The notes: generated by a model not told the origin, from the letters alone. Shown: positions 49,874 through 59,812, counted from the first letter of the stretch. The stretch: 64,000 nucleotides of DNA from Flavobacterium frigidimaris (GCA_900129595.1 FQWG01000009.1:124001-188000); one strand, 5' to 3'. Program-made: numbers and translations.

Positions 49874-50590
49874 TTATTTTTGTTCTTCTTTTTTAATATC
49901 AGCAACATACTTGGTAAGTTTTTTTCCGTAAAGTGATTGTGCTACTTTTGGAGTCATCGATTTCTGGATTGTATCAAGGAATTTGACATTGATATCATAA
50001 ATCTCAGATAAAGCAATATAAGGCGCTATTTCGTGGTCTTTATTGTTAAGCGCAAAGTTGGTTGCGTATAAGTATTTTCTTTTGGTATTCGATTCTTGTT
50101 TTACGTTGATGCTGTCCAGCGCTTTTTGGTCTTGTCTTTTCATTGCTTTAAATCTTGCTTCAACCATAGAAAGGCTTTCTTCAGTAAAACGAGAATTTAT
50201 CTTTTTGTATTCCTCATACAATTCCTGATTTTTAGATCCTGTAATTTTTGCACCGTAAATAAAGTTGTCTAAGTTGGTGTCGATATTGATATTTCCAGGC
50301 TCAGCAAAGAATAAAATATTATTGTCGAGCGAATTGGTAACCCCGCGGTCCAGATATAAGTAAAGCACTTCAGGAGATTCTAGTTTTATGTTGCTTTCAA
50401 AAGAGGAATTTCCATCTATTTTGATGCTGTCGATCGCTACAAGAGAGGTGTCAACGATTCTTTGAATGTATAAAGTTCCGTTTTTTAATCCTTTTATATT
50501 TCCTGTAAGGTGCAAACCGTCAGTTGATTCTTTTTTGCTACAAGATGCTAATAGTGCGATTGTAACAAAAGCAATAATTGATTTTTTCAT
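49874..50590 (-). CDS. DUF4369 domain lipoprotein
   Basis: A 238-residue lipoprotein with signal MKKSIIAFVTIALLASCSKK (Cys17 lipidated). The mature N-terminal half (HLTGNIKGLKNGTLYIQRI, then DSIKIDGNSSFESNI and ILFFAEPGNINIDTNLDNF) matches the DUF4369 beta-domain often found in front of thioredoxin-like domains in Bacteroidota. No thioredoxin CxxC domain follows; the rest is a helical, charged stretch ending in Lys/Glu. It is a stand-alone leftward gene, and its function is not known. Confidence 0.85.
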   Translation of the reverse strand: MKKSIIAFVTIALLASCSKKESTDGLHLTGNIKGLKNGTLYIQRIVDTSLVAIDSIKIDGNSSFESNIKLESPEVLYLYLDRGVTNSLDNNILFFAEPGNINIDTNLDNFIYGAKITGSKNQELYEEYKKINSRFTEESLSMVEARFKAMKRQDQKALDSINVKQESNTKRKYLYATNFALNNKDHEIAPYIALSEIYDINVKFLDTIQKSMTPKVAQSLYGKKLTKYVADIKKEEQK

Positions 50591-50722
50591 TGGTTTTTTA
50601 GATTTTGCTGCAAAATAAAGAAAATAGTTTGAATGTGAGGATGTCGTGTTTAAATTTTGCTAAAAATAAATTTCAGTGTATTTCACGGATCTGATTTCTC
50701 AGTTTAAAAATAAAAACATAAA

Positions 50723-50753
50723 AAAATCCTGTAAGCAGCGCCTACAGGATTTT
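50723..50753 (-). terminator. Terminator of htpG
   Basis: AATCCTGTA and TACAGGATT pair across a nine-base loop. Read leftward it is followed by a T-run. It lies about 25 bases past the htpG stop. Confidence 0.85.
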
Positions 50754-50777
50754 AGAGTATTTATTCGATTAAGAATA

Positions 50778-52661
50778 TTATTTAATCATCTCAAAACTTC
50801 TTTTTACAAAAGCAGTCAAAGCTTCCCCTTTTAATAGGTTTTGCGATAATTTAGCCAGGTCTAAAGCTTGTTTTACTAAGTGTTCCTGATGTGTTTTGTC
50901 TTCAGTATTCAAAATGCTTGTTGCTAAATCTGAATTGGTATTTACAATCAGATTGTACATCTCAGGCATATTACCCATTCCAAACATTCCACCACCGCCA
51001 GACTGGCTCATTTCTTTCATTCTACGCATAAATTCCGGCTGCGTGATAATAAACGGAGCAGCCTGACTATCCATAGCTTCCAGCTGAACACTGTATGCTT
51101 TGGGAATATAAGCTTCTAATGAAGTTTTTAATGTTTCTTTTTCTTCATCAGATAACTTCGAAATCGTGTTTTCGTCTTTTTTGATTAAATTATCAATATG
51201 GTCAGAATCTACACGAACAAAAGTTACATCCTTATTATCGCCTTCGATTTTTTGAATCAAATGCGAGATAATAGGAGAATCTAAAAGCAATACTTCGTAT
51301 CCTTTTTCTTTTGCTGTTTCAATATAAGAGTGCTGTGCATCTTTATTACCTGCATAAAGAACAACCAGTTTTCCGTCTTTGTCAGTTTGGTTTTCTTTTA
51401 ATTTCTCTTTTAATTCTTCAAGAGTAAAGTAAGTATCATCAACCGTTGGGTATAAAAAGAAAGCACCTGCTTTTTCGTAGAATTTATCTTCAGAAAGCAT
51501 TCCGTACTCTAAAACGATTTTAATATCATTCCATTTTTCTTCAAAATCAGCACGATTCTCGTTGAATAACGCTTTCAGTTTATCCGCTACTTTACGAGTA
51601 ATGTAGTTAGAGATTTTCTTAACGGCACCATCCGCTTGTAATCCGGAACGGGAAACGTTCAAAGGGATGTCCGGAGAATCGATAACTCCTTTTAACATGG
51701 TCAGGAATTCAGGTACAATTCCTTCTACGTTATCCGTAACGTAAACCTGGTTTTGGTACAATTGAATTTTGTCTTTCTGAATTTGCATGTCAGAACCTAA
51801 CTTAGGGAAATATAAAATTCCGGTTAAGTTAAACGGGTAATCTACATTTAAATGAATGTTGAATAACGGATCTTCAAATTGCATTGGATACAATTCTCTG
51901 TAGAAGTTTTTATAATCTTCATCAGATAATTCCGTTGGTTGTTTTGTCCATGCTGGATTTGGGTTATTGATGATGTTATCAACCTCAATAGTTTCGTTTA
52001 CGTAATCCTCAGGAGCATCTTCCGGTTTAGGAAGTGTTTCTGTTCTTGTTCCAAATTTAATCGGAATAGGCATAAACTTGTTGTATTTGTTTAATAACCC
52101 ACTGATTTTTGAATCTTCTAAAAATTCAAGAGAATCTTCGGCAATGTGCAAGATGATTTCTGTACCACGTGAAGTTTTGTCAGCCGGCTCTAAAGTAAAT
52201 TCAGGGCTTCCGTCACATGTCCAGTGTGCAGCTGGCTCGTCTTTGTATGATTTAGTAATGATTTCTACTTTTTCTGCAACCATAAAGGCAGAATAGAATC
52301 CAAGACCAAAATGACCAATAATTCCGGAATCTTTAGCAGAATCTTTGTATTTGTCAAGGAACTCTTCAGCTCCTGAAAAAGCAACCTGATTAATGTATTT
52401 TTCAACTTCGTCAGCTGTCATACCTAATCCCTGGTCGATGATGTGAATTTTTTTCCCCTCTTTGTCAATCTTGATTTCAATAACAGGGTTTCCGAATTCT
52501 ACTTTAGCTTCACCAATGCTGATTAAGTGTTTTAATTTTAAAGTAGCATCCGTTCCGTTTGAAATTAGCTCACGTAAAAAGATTTCGTGATCGCTATACA
52601 AGAACTTTTTGATTAAGGGAAAGATGTTTTCTACCGAAACATTAATTTTACCTGTTGTCAT
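50778..52661 (-). CDS. htpG: Molecular chaperone HtpG (Hsp90)
   Basis: ATP-dependent cytoplasmic chaperone of 627 residues, the normal length. The N-terminal GHKL ATPase domain has LYSDHEIFLRELISNGTDA, DQGLGMTADEV and GLGFYSAFMVA. The middle domain has YVTDNVEGIVPEFLTMLKG and SPDIPLNVSRSGLQAD. The C-terminal dimerisation part ends in EALTAFVKRSFEMIK. It is a single-gene unit. Confidence 0.97.
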   Translation of the reverse strand: MTTGKINVSVENIFPLIKKFLYSDHEIFLRELISNGTDATLKLKHLISIGEAKVEFGNPVIEIKIDKEGKKIHIIDQGLGMTADEVEKYINQVAFSGAEEFLDKYKDSAKDSGIIGHFGLGFYSAFMVAEKVEIITKSYKDEPAAHWTCDGSPEFTLEPADKTSRGTEIILHIAEDSLEFLEDSKISGLLNKYNKFMPIPIKFGTRTETLPKPEDAPEDYVNETIEVDNIINNPNPAWTKQPTELSDEDYKNFYRELYPMQFEDPLFNIHLNVDYPFNLTGILYFPKLGSDMQIQKDKIQLYQNQVYVTDNVEGIVPEFLTMLKGVIDSPDIPLNVSRSGLQADGAVKKISNYITRKVADKLKALFNENRADFEEKWNDIKIVLEYGMLSEDKFYEKAGAFFLYPTVDDTYFTLEELKEKLKENQTDKDGKLVVLYAGNKDAQHSYIETAKEKGYEVLLLDSPIISHLIQKIEGDNKDVTFVRVDSDHIDNLIKKDENTISKLSDEEKETLKTSLEAYIPKAYSVQLEAMDSQAAPFIITQPEFMRRMKEMSQSGGGGMFGMGNMPEMYNLIVNTNSDLATSILNTEDKTHQEHLVKQALDLAKLSQNLLKGEALTAFVKRSFEMIK

Positions 52662-52805
52662 ATTATTTTAATTTTTTAGTTTAATGTGATGATTCTCATT
52701 TCTTCAAATAGAATACCAATTGTTTTTTGAGTGACAAAATGTCGTAAGTGTTAATTCTGCAAGAAAATAATTGTATTCTGGAACAAAAGATATTACTGTG
52801 AATTG

Positions 52806-52813
52806 TATCTTTG
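52806..52813 (+). promoter_or_regulatory. -7 promoter box for the lipocalin-like gene
   Basis: TATCTTTG matches TAnnTTTG, about 50 bases before the start at 52864. Confidence 0.5.
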
Positions 52814-52863
52814 TGGTATAATAATTGTTAAATGGGTAAGTATTAACTTAAATAATGTACAAA

Positions 52864-53364
52864 ATGAAGAAAGTTATTTTCATGTGCATGATTGCCGCGA
52901 TGTTTTTTGCGTGTAAATCAGCTTCGTCTACAGCTTCAACAGAAGCAACAACGCTATCGACTAAACTAGACAGACCAAGTCAGGTTGCTATTAAAGGAAA
53001 TTGGGTTTTAACCAATGTATCTTATCCGGGTTCTGAGTATATCAAGGTAAACTCTTTTGATCTTGCGGATTCTAAATGTTTTATTGGTAGTACCTGGAAC
53101 TTTATTTCAAATAATAATAAAGGAAGTATGGCTTTGACAGCGCCAAGTTGTACAGGATTTAATTCTCCTATCGTATGGAGTATTAACAATCAGGGTATGT
53201 TCGTGCTTAAAATTCTTGATGCTGGTATAAAAGCTAAGAAAGTAAGAGACGGATATTTACTTAAAGTGGCTGGATTAACTGATAATTCATTTCAATTGAT
53301 CGATAATATCAATGTTGGTGGACAAATTAAGGATGTAACTTACCAATTTCAAAGAGCTAATTAA
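52864..53364 (+). CDS. Lipocalin-like lipoprotein
   Basis: From ATG 52864 (preferred over 52855 because it gives a clean signal MKKVIFMCMIAAMFFAC) the protein has 166 residues, with lipidation at the Cys of FFACKS. The mature part contains IKGNWVLTNVSYPGSEYIK, CFIGSTWNFISNNNKGSMA and FQLIDNINVGGQIKDVTY, the pattern of the lipocalin-like family in Bacteroidota. It lies 17 bases before an OmpA-like lipoprotein gene, so the two are probably co-transcribed in envelope maintenance. Confidence 0.85.
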   Translation: MKKVIFMCMIAAMFFACKSASSTASTEATTLSTKLDRPSQVAIKGNWVLTNVSYPGSEYIKVNSFDLADSKCFIGSTWNFISNNNKGSMALTAPSCTGFNSPIVWSINNQGMFVLKILDAGIKAKKVRDGYLLKVAGLTDNSFQLIDNINVGGQIKDVTYQFQRAN

Positions 53365-53381
53365 TATTAAAATATATAAAG

Positions 53382-54077
53382 ATGAGAAAAATAACAGTTT
53401 TAGGTTTGAGTAGTTTACTTGTATTAGTAAGTTTCTTTACAAGTTGCGATTCAGTAAAAAACGCTAATAACACTCAAAAAGGAGCGGGAATTGGAGTAGT
53501 TGCCGGTGGTCTTATTGGTGGTATTTTAGGAAATAATTTAGGACGCGGTGGAAACGCTGCTTTAGGAGCTGCTATTGGAGCTGCCGTAGGTGGTGGAACT
53601 GGTGCTCTTATTGGAAACAAAATGGACAAGCAGGCTCGTGAAATCGATCAGGCTTTACCAGGTGCATCTGTAGAAAGAGTTGGAGAGGGGATTCACTTAA
53701 CTTTAAATGAAAACTCTGTTCGTTTTGATACTAATAAATCAACTTTGACTGCTCAGGCAAAAGCAAATTTAGATAAATTAGTTCCTGTATTCAACGAGTA
53801 CGGAGATACTGATATTCAAATTTTTGGTTATACTGATAATACAGGAAAACCAGAATACAATTTGACTCTTTCAGGACAAAGAGCGGCATCTGTACAAGCT
53901 TATCTGGCTTCAAAAGGATTAAGAGCAAGCCGTTTCAAAACTTCTGGTTTAGGAATTGCTGATCCAATTGCAACAAATGATACTCCGGAAGGAAGAGCTC
54001 AAAACCGTCGTGTAGAATTCTCTATTACTGCAAATGACAAAATGGTTAACGATGCTAAAGCCGAAGCTGGAAAATAA
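53382..54077 (+). CDS. OmpA-family lipoprotein with glycine zipper
   Basis: A 231-residue protein: lipoprotein signal (SFFTSCDSVK), then a Gly-rich zipper (GAGIGVVAGGLIGGILGNNL, about residues 33-80) that could insert in or span a membrane, then an OmpA-C peptidoglycan-binding domain (VRFDTNKSTLTAQAKANLDK, FGYTDNTGKPEYNLTLSGQR, NDTPEGRAQNRRVEFSI). The combination is like the YiaD type. It follows the lipocalin-like gene and is ended by a clear terminator. Confidence 0.92.
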   Translation: MRKITVLGLSSLLVLVSFFTSCDSVKNANNTQKGAGIGVVAGGLIGGILGNNLGRGGNAALGAAIGAAVGGGTGALIGNKMDKQAREIDQALPGASVERVGEGIHLTLNENSVRFDTNKSTLTAQAKANLDKLVPVFNEYGDTDIQIFGYTDNTGKPEYNLTLSGQRAASVQAYLASKGLRASRFKTSGLGIADPIATNDTPEGRAQNRRVEFSITANDKMVNDAKAEAGK

Positions 54078-54101
54078 GTTTCAAACGCAATAAAATTTCT
54101 T

Positions 54102-54135
54102 AAAAGCTGTTTCATAATTGAAGCAGCTTTTTTTT
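54102..54135 (+). terminator. Terminator of the OmpA-like gene
   Basis: AAAAGCTG with TTCA pairs with TGAA and CAGCTTTT, one bulge on each side, and a T-run follows. Confidence 0.85.
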
Positions 54136-54182
54136 GACTTTAGAAATTAAACATTGTAAATTTGTCCTTTCAAATATAACCC

Positions 54183-55133
54183 ATGCTCGACATTCAAAAT
54201 ATCTCTTTTTCGTATACCGAAAATCCTGTTATAAAAAACGTTTCTTTTACTATAAATAAAGGCGAAAATATTGCCATTATTGGCGAGAGCGGCTGCGGGA
54301 AAAGTACGCTTCTTAAACTTATGTATGGTTTGTATAACTTAGATGAGGGTAAGATTTTTTATAACGAAAAGCCAATTTTAGGACCTAAATACAATTTGAT
54401 TCCCGGAATGCCTTATATGAAATACCTAGCTCAGGATTTTGATTTGTCGCCTTTTGAAACTGTAGCTGAAAATGTTGGAAAATTTCTTTCAAATGGTTTT
54501 GCGAATATGAAAAAACTTCGTGTTCAGGAATTGCTGGAAATGGTAGAAATGGAATCGTTCTCAAATGTAAAAGCTAAATTTTTAAGCGGGGGACAACAAC
54601 AAAGAGTTGCGCTGGTAAGAGTTTTGGCTTTAGAACCGGAAGTAATTTTACTGGACGAGCCTTTCAGTCAAATCGATGCTTTTCGTAAAAATGCTTTACG
54701 CCGAAATTTATTTCGATACTTAAAACAAAAAGGAATTACCTGTATAATTGCAACACACGATAGTACAGACGCATTATCATTTGCAGATGAGGCAATTGTA
54801 ATGCGTAACGGGGAAGTCATTAAAAAAGGTGATCCTATAAAAATTTACGAAGATCCGGAAACTAAATATGTGGCTTCGCTTTTTGGTGAAGTAAATGAGT
54901 TGCCAACTCATTTGTTATTGCCATATGAAGATCAAACGCATAAAACACTTGTATATCCGCATCAGTTTAAAATGGTGGGAGAATCTAATTTGCCGGTAAA
55001 AATCAGAAGGACCTATTTTAGAGGAAATCATTATCTGATAGAAACTGTTTATAAAAGGCAACTGGTCTTTTTTGAGAGCGAAATAGATTTACCTCTCGAA
55101 CAGGAAATATTTTTGGGTTTAAATTATTTGTAA
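54183..55133 (+). CDS. ABC transporter ATP-binding protein (PotA/FbpC-like)
   Basis: A 316-residue ATPase. NIAIIGESGCGKSTLLKLMY is Walker A, KFLSGGQQQRVALVRVLALE is the signature, EVILLDEPFSQIDAF is Walker B, and CIIATHDSTDALSFA is the H-loop. The C-terminal 80 residues are a TOBE-like extension (LVYPHQFKMVGESNLPVKIR), as in importer ATPases for spermidine, iron or thiamine. No permease or binding protein gene is next to it, so the substrate cannot be read from context. It is a single-gene unit with a strong terminator. Confidence 0.9.
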   Translation: MLDIQNISFSYTENPVIKNVSFTINKGENIAIIGESGCGKSTLLKLMYGLYNLDEGKIFYNEKPILGPKYNLIPGMPYMKYLAQDFDLSPFETVAENVGKFLSNGFANMKKLRVQELLEMVEMESFSNVKAKFLSGGQQQRVALVRVLALEPEVILLDEPFSQIDAFRKNALRRNLFRYLKQKGITCIIATHDSTDALSFADEAIVMRNGEVIKKGDPIKIYEDPETKYVASLFGEVNELPTHLLLPYEDQTHKTLVYPHQFKMVGESNLPVKIRRTYFRGNHYLIETVYKRQLVFFESEIDLPLEQEIFLGLNYL

Positions 55134-55186
55134 TTAGAGAATTGCCAATTTGAAAATTAGATAATTGTTTCGCCTATAAAAATAAC

Positions 55187-55222
55187 AAACCCGACAGCTT
55201 TGAAAAACTGTCGGGTTTTTTT
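55187..55222. terminator. Terminator between the ABC ATPase and S9D genes
   Basis: AAACCCGACAG and CTGTCGGGTTT form an 11-bp stem with a T-run on the plus strand. The flanking genes converge. Confidence 0.88.
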
Positions 55223-55244
55223 ATTATAGAAAATAAATGAAATT

Positions 55245-57656
55245 TTAGTTTTTTAAGTACTTCTCTAAAAACTGATCTTGTTCCCAAAGTAGGTGTAAGA
55301 TGTTTTCTTTGGCTACATAGCTATGTGCTTCTTTTGGTAAAATGACCATTCTTGCTGTTGCTCCCAAGCCTTTTAATGCTTGATAATAACGTTCTGTCTG
55401 CAAAGTAAAAGTTCCCGGATTGTTATCCGCTTCACCATGAACCAGTAACATTGGTGTTTTCATTTTGTCTGCATTCATAAAAGGAGACATTGCTGTATAA
55501 ACTTCAGGAGCCTCCCAGTAATTACGTTGTTCAGTCTGGAAACCAAATGGGGTCAAAGTTCTGTTGTAAGCACCACTTCTGGCAATTCCGCATGCAAAAA
55601 GATCAGAATGTGTCAGTAAATTAGCCGTCATAAAAGCGCCGTAAGAATGTCCGCCAACCGCCACTTTTTTACGGTTTATATATCCTAAAGCATCAACGGC
55701 ATCAATTGCAGCAGCAGCATTGTCTACTAATTGAGAAATAAAGTTGTCATTGGGTTCCGTCGTTCCTTCGCCAATAATAGGAAAAGCAGCATCATCAAGA
55801 ACAACATATCCTTTAGTCACCCAATATACAAACGATCCGTAATACGGGAACGTGAATTCATTTGAATTCTGAGTCGATTGTCCTGCGCTGTTTTTGTCTT
55901 TGTATTCAGCCGGATACGCCCAGATCAATAATGGTAATTTTTCTTTTTTTGCTTTGTCATAACCAGCAGGCAGGTATAAAGTTCCTGAAAGCTCAACACC
56001 ATCTTTACGTTTGTATTTGATGACTTCTTTGCTCACATTTTTAATACTCTCGAACGGATTTTTGAAAGAAGTAATTGCTGTTAAGCTATTTTGCTTTTTA
56101 ATATTTCTGAAATAATAATTCGGATATTCACTTTTAGACTGAATCTGCACCAGAACTTTTCCAGTTTTAAAATCTTCGATTCCAAGCAAATCTTCTTTTT
56201 TGTCCTTATAAGTAGAAGTGTAAATACGTTTTGATTGTAATGTTTTTAAATTGAATTCATCTATAAAAGGAAACTGTCCTTCTTTTGTATATCCTTCACC
56301 AATGCGGAAAGCATTATCTTTCTCGATGGCCAATACATATTTATTGTATTCATTTTTCTTAGTCTCAAAAATTCCCGGATCTGAGTAAACATCTTGTTGG
56401 TTTCTATCAGTAACTACTTTTGCTTGCTGAGCAGGATTTGACGGATTGATCAGATATGTTTTTGTATTACGCGTATCGTACCATTCGTCTGTAATAAAAG
56501 CAACATTGTCATTTCCCCAGGTAATATCGCTGTAACGTTGAGGTAGTTTTACTAATGAAGTTGCGTTGTTGGCAAAAGGAGCATCCCAAAGATAAACTTC
56601 GTCTCTAAAATCGACTTTGTTGGCTGGATCACCTTCGTCAAGAGCTACGGCATACGATAATGTTGCCGGTTTGTCATTTCTCCAGGTCATTTCTCTTTTT
56701 CCTTTTCTTACCGCCATAAAACCTTTAGGAATTACTTCGTTTAGAGGAACTTCGTTTACCGTTTTAACTTCTTTTCCTGCAGCATCATAAACAACTGTTT
56801 TAGATGGGAATCTGTTCAGAGGTACAACATACGAAAATGGTTTTTGTATGGTCGTTACCATAATATAGTTGCCATCCGGTGAAATTCTTTCTCCTGCATA
56901 CATTGCTGCTTCTTTGAATAAAGTAGCTGTTCCGTTGAGTTTGACTTTGTATAATTCAGAAGTAATGATGTTCTCAAAATTTATTTCATCATTCTGATTT
57001 TTCAACATATCAGGATAGGTTCTGTTCTGGGATTTGGTTCCTGCCGTGCTCGAAATAATTGGCCCGGTTGGTAAATCTTTTTTAGAATCCAGTAAAGGCT
57101 TTCTGTTTTTTGGAAGCATTTTCACCAAAATAGTTTCACTGTCTAAAAACCAGCTAAACGGATTGCCAAGATTTGCATTTACCGTGGCATCAGTAAGTTT
57201 TGTTGCTTTTGCTGTTGCTACATCCAATACCCAAAGTTCAACTCCTGAATTTGTAGTATGCGAAAACAAAACTTTCTTATCGTTTGGAGACCATAGAATA
57301 TTACTTATTTTAGGATTCTGAGGCAAACCTGAAACTTGTACTTCTTCCTTTGCGTTAACTTTTCTTAATTTTAGATTTATGGTATAAGTTACCGTACTGG
57401 AAATATTGGTTACGGGATTAATTCTTAAACCGCCTAAACGAAGTTCTTCCTGATTTAAATCGTCTAATGTTTTGTAAGTACTTCTGTATAAAAATAAAAT
57501 ATTCTCTTTTTTTGTATCCATTGATACTGTAGGAGCTCGTTCGTAATCAGCTAAATCTAAAATAGATTTTGATGGTTTTTGATAGGTTAAATTTTCTTGG
57601 GCAGAGGCAAAAAAGCCAATGTTAAGAAATAAGAGGAGTGTAACCTTTAATTTCAT
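55245..57656 (-). CDS. S9 family peptidase, glutamyl endopeptidase (CGEP/S9D)-like, exported
   Basis: An 803-residue serine peptidase with a signal peptide (LLLFLNIGFFASAQ). A beta-propeller precedes a hydrolase domain that begins near residue 560. VAVGGHSYGAFMTANLLTH has the catalytic Ser, LLVHGEADNNPGTFTLQTE the Asp, and LPKEAHSYVAKENI the His. The SGAYNRTLTPFGFQTE segment is characteristic of the plant chloroplast glutamyl endopeptidase group (S9D), which also exists in Bacteroidota. It is likely periplasmic peptide degradation. It is more distant from the S9 protein at 43525, which lacks the GAFM form. Confidence 0.92.
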   Translation of the reverse strand: MKLKVTLLLFLNIGFFASAQENLTYQKPSKSILDLADYERAPTVSMDTKKENILFLYRSTYKTLDDLNQEELRLGGLRINPVTNISSTVTYTINLKLRKVNAKEEVQVSGLPQNPKISNILWSPNDKKVLFSHTTNSGVELWVLDVATAKATKLTDATVNANLGNPFSWFLDSETILVKMLPKNRKPLLDSKKDLPTGPIISSTAGTKSQNRTYPDMLKNQNDEINFENIITSELYKVKLNGTATLFKEAAMYAGERISPDGNYIMVTTIQKPFSYVVPLNRFPSKTVVYDAAGKEVKTVNEVPLNEVIPKGFMAVRKGKREMTWRNDKPATLSYAVALDEGDPANKVDFRDEVYLWDAPFANNATSLVKLPQRYSDITWGNDNVAFITDEWYDTRNTKTYLINPSNPAQQAKVVTDRNQQDVYSDPGIFETKKNEYNKYVLAIEKDNAFRIGEGYTKEGQFPFIDEFNLKTLQSKRIYTSTYKDKKEDLLGIEDFKTGKVLVQIQSKSEYPNYYFRNIKKQNSLTAITSFKNPFESIKNVSKEVIKYKRKDGVELSGTLYLPAGYDKAKKEKLPLLIWAYPAEYKDKNSAGQSTQNSNEFTFPYYGSFVYWVTKGYVVLDDAAFPIIGEGTTEPNDNFISQLVDNAAAAIDAVDALGYINRKKVAVGGHSYGAFMTANLLTHSDLFACGIARSGAYNRTLTPFGFQTEQRNYWEAPEVYTAMSPFMNADKMKTPMLLVHGEADNNPGTFTLQTERYYQALKGLGATARMVILPKEAHSYVAKENILHLLWEQDQFLEKYLKN

Positions 57657-57880
57657 AATGTGAATTTTAGGAGTTTAAAAAATAGGTATTCGTAATGTTT
57701 GACTAAAGTACTTTAAAGTTGTTACATATTATGCGTTATTTTTCATACTTTTCATTGTTTTAGTATGAAAACTGTTTTTTCATGATATAAATAGCTTCAA
57801 TTGACGATATAATTAGAGTATATTGAATTGCTAATAACGAAAAAAACACTAATTTGTACACTAATGTTTTAAAGTATACT

Positions 57881-57888
57881 TAGATTTG
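57881..57888 (+). promoter_or_regulatory. -7 promoter box for fabH
   Basis: TAGATTTG matches TAnnTTTG, 33 bases before ATG 57921. Confidence 0.5.
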
Positions 57889-57920
57889 CAATCCAATTTT
57901 TTAATAAATAATAGAAGAAT

Positions 57921-58928
57921 ATGTATCATTCAAAAATAACGGGCTTAGGATATTATGTTCCTTCAAATGTTGTGACCAACGACGATTTGTCTAAGATTAT
58001 TGATACCAATGATGAGTGGATTCAGGAGCGTACGGGAATTAAGGAGCGAAGACATATTATTCGTGGAGAAGACACCACAACTACAATGGGAGTAAAAGCA
58101 GCCAAAATTGCTATAGAACGATCTGGCGTAGCCAAAGAAGATATTGATTTTGTAGTTTTTGCTACATTAAGTCCGGACTACTATTTTCCAGGACCAGGAG
58201 TTTTAGTACAACGCGATTTAGGATTAAGAACTGTAGGAGCATTAGATGTAAGAAACCAATGTTCTGGTTTTGTGTACGCTATTTCTGTTGCTGATCAGTA
58301 TATTAAAACCGGAATGTATAAAAATATTTTGGTGATTGGTTCAGAAGTTCATTCAACCGGATTAGATATGACTACTCGTGGTCGCGGTGTTTCGGTAATT
58401 TTTGGAGATGGAGCAGGAGCAGCAGTTTTAAGCCGTGAAGAAGATTTGACAAAAGGAATTTTATCAACTCACCTGCATTCAGAAGGACAACATGCCGAAG
58501 AACTGGCTTTGCAGGCACCGGGAATGGGAGCGCGCTGGGTAACTGATATTTTAGCAGATAATGACCCGAATGACGAAAGTTATTATCCGTATATGAACGG
58601 GCAATTTGTGTTTAAAAACGCAGTAGTTCGTTTTGCTGAGGTAATCAATGAAGGTTTAGAAGCAAACGGTCTGCAAGTTTCAGATATTGATATGTTGATT
58701 CCGCATCAGGCGAATTTGAGAATTTCACAATTCATTCAAAACAAATTCAAACTCACGGATGATCAGGTTCATAATAATATCCAGAAATACGGAAACACAA
58801 CCGCAGCGTCTATTCCAATTGCCTTAACAGAAGCCTGGGAGCAAGGAAAAATCAAATCAGGAGATACTGTTGTTCTGGCAGCTTTTGGTAGTGGTTTTAC
58901 CTGGGCAAGCGCAATTATTAAATGGTAA
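57921..58928 (+). CDS. fabH: Beta-ketoacyl-ACP synthase III
   Basis: Starts fatty acid synthesis by condensing acyl-CoA with malonyl-ACP. DVRNQCSGFVYAI contains the catalytic Cys114, DMLIPHQANLRIS the His, and YGNTTAASIPIAL the Asn. GDGAGAAVLSRE is also typical. At 335 residues it is normal in length. It is not beside plsX or rpmF as in many bacteria, so it may be one of two fabH-like genes in the genome, perhaps with a different primer preference; this cannot be decided here. Confidence 0.93.
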   Translation: MYHSKITGLGYYVPSNVVTNDDLSKIIDTNDEWIQERTGIKERRHIIRGEDTTTTMGVKAAKIAIERSGVAKEDIDFVVFATLSPDYYFPGPGVLVQRDLGLRTVGALDVRNQCSGFVYAISVADQYIKTGMYKNILVIGSEVHSTGLDMTTRGRGVSVIFGDGAGAAVLSREEDLTKGILSTHLHSEGQHAEELALQAPGMGARWVTDILADNDPNDESYYPYMNGQFVFKNAVVRFAEVINEGLEANGLQVSDIDMLIPHQANLRISQFIQNKFKLTDDQVHNNIQKYGNTTAASIPIALTEAWEQGKIKSGDTVVLAAFGSGFTWASAIIKW

Positions 58929-58954
58929 ATTAATTCATCTTGCATTATATTCTG

Positions 58955-58984
58955 AAACCTGCTCTTTTTGGAGCAGGTTTTTTT
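58955..58984. terminator. Terminator of fabH
   Basis: AAACCTGCTC and GAGCAGGTTT form a 10-bp stem around TTTTTG, followed by T. Confidence 0.88.
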
Positions 58985-59072
58985 GTACTCATTTATCAGG
59001 TCGGCCGATTCGAAGCCCATGTTACGATTAGCAAGTCTTTTATTTCGTGTATGGCATTTCGGTTTTAATTAA

Positions 59073-59080
59073 TATTTTTG
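59073..59080 (+). promoter_or_regulatory. -7 promoter box for cutC
   Basis: TATTTTTG matches TAnnTTTG. Transcription would begin near 59087, which leaves a sensible leader for a start at 59123 but not for 59099. Confidence 0.45.
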
Positions 59081-59122
59081 TTAAGTCAGAAATGACAAAT
59101 GATAAAACATCTTTACATAAAA

Positions 59123-59794
59123 ATGAAAAAAAATCAATTAGAAATAGCCTGTTTCAATTATGAATCGGCAATAATTGCGCAGGAAAGCGGTGCAGACAGA
59201 ATCGAATTGTGTGACAATATGCAGCTTGGCGGAACAACACCCAACGCTGTTCTGGCAGTAAGAGTCCGTGAGAAGCTGTCGATAAAAATGCATGTTATTA
59301 TCAGGCCGCGAGGTGGGGGCTTTGTTTATTCTGATGAAGAGTTTACAGAAATGAAACAAGATATAAAATCCTTTAAAAAACTTGGTATAGATGGTTTTGT
59401 TTTTGGAATTCTAAATCCGGACGGAAGTGTAAATAAAAAGCAAAATGAGGAATTGGTAAACTTGGCAAGTCCGTTTTCTTGTACTTTTCATCGTGCTTTT
59501 GATCACGTTAATTCTATAGAGCAAGCCCTTGAAGATGTTATCGATTGTGGTTTTCAAACTATTCTGACTTCCGGGAGAGGAAAAAATGTCGAAGAAGGAA
59601 TTGATGATTTGATCCTGATTCAGAAATTGGCCAAAGACCGAATCGAAATTATGCCTGGCGGAGGTTTGCGATCTTCAAACATTAAATTACTTCAGGAAAA
59701 ACTTCAGCCAACTTTTTATCACTCATCGGCTATTACAAATAATACCGAAACAGCAAATCCGGAAGAAATAAAAGAATTACGCAATTTTTTATAA
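59123..59794 (+). CDS. cutC: CutC family protein
   Basis: A TIM-barrel protein historically linked to copper homeostasis; the copper role is disputed and its enzymatic activity is not settled. From ATG 59123 the N-terminus reads MKKNQLEIACFNYESAIIAQ, which aligns with the family's normal start, so the eight extra residues from 59099 are rejected. GADRIELCDNMQLGGTTPN, MHVIIRPRGGGFVYSDEE and CTFHRAFDHV are diagnostic. About 223 residues. A strong terminator follows. Confidence 0.92.
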   Translation: MKKNQLEIACFNYESAIIAQESGADRIELCDNMQLGGTTPNAVLAVRVREKLSIKMHVIIRPRGGGFVYSDEEFTEMKQDIKSFKKLGIDGFVFGILNPDGSVNKKQNEELVNLASPFSCTFHRAFDHVNSIEQALEDVIDCGFQTILTSGRGKNVEEGIDDLILIQKLAKDRIEIMPGGGLRSSNIKLLQEKLQPTFYHSSAITNNTETANPEEIKELRNFL

Positions 59795-59812
59795 GCGGCT
59801 GGTACAAACTAA

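Noticed and set aside
55245..57656. Treating the two S9 peptidases as one duplicated gene
   Set aside because: The active-site contexts differ (GHSYGGYE versus GGHSYGAFM) and the propeller parts do not resemble each other, so they belong to different subgroups.
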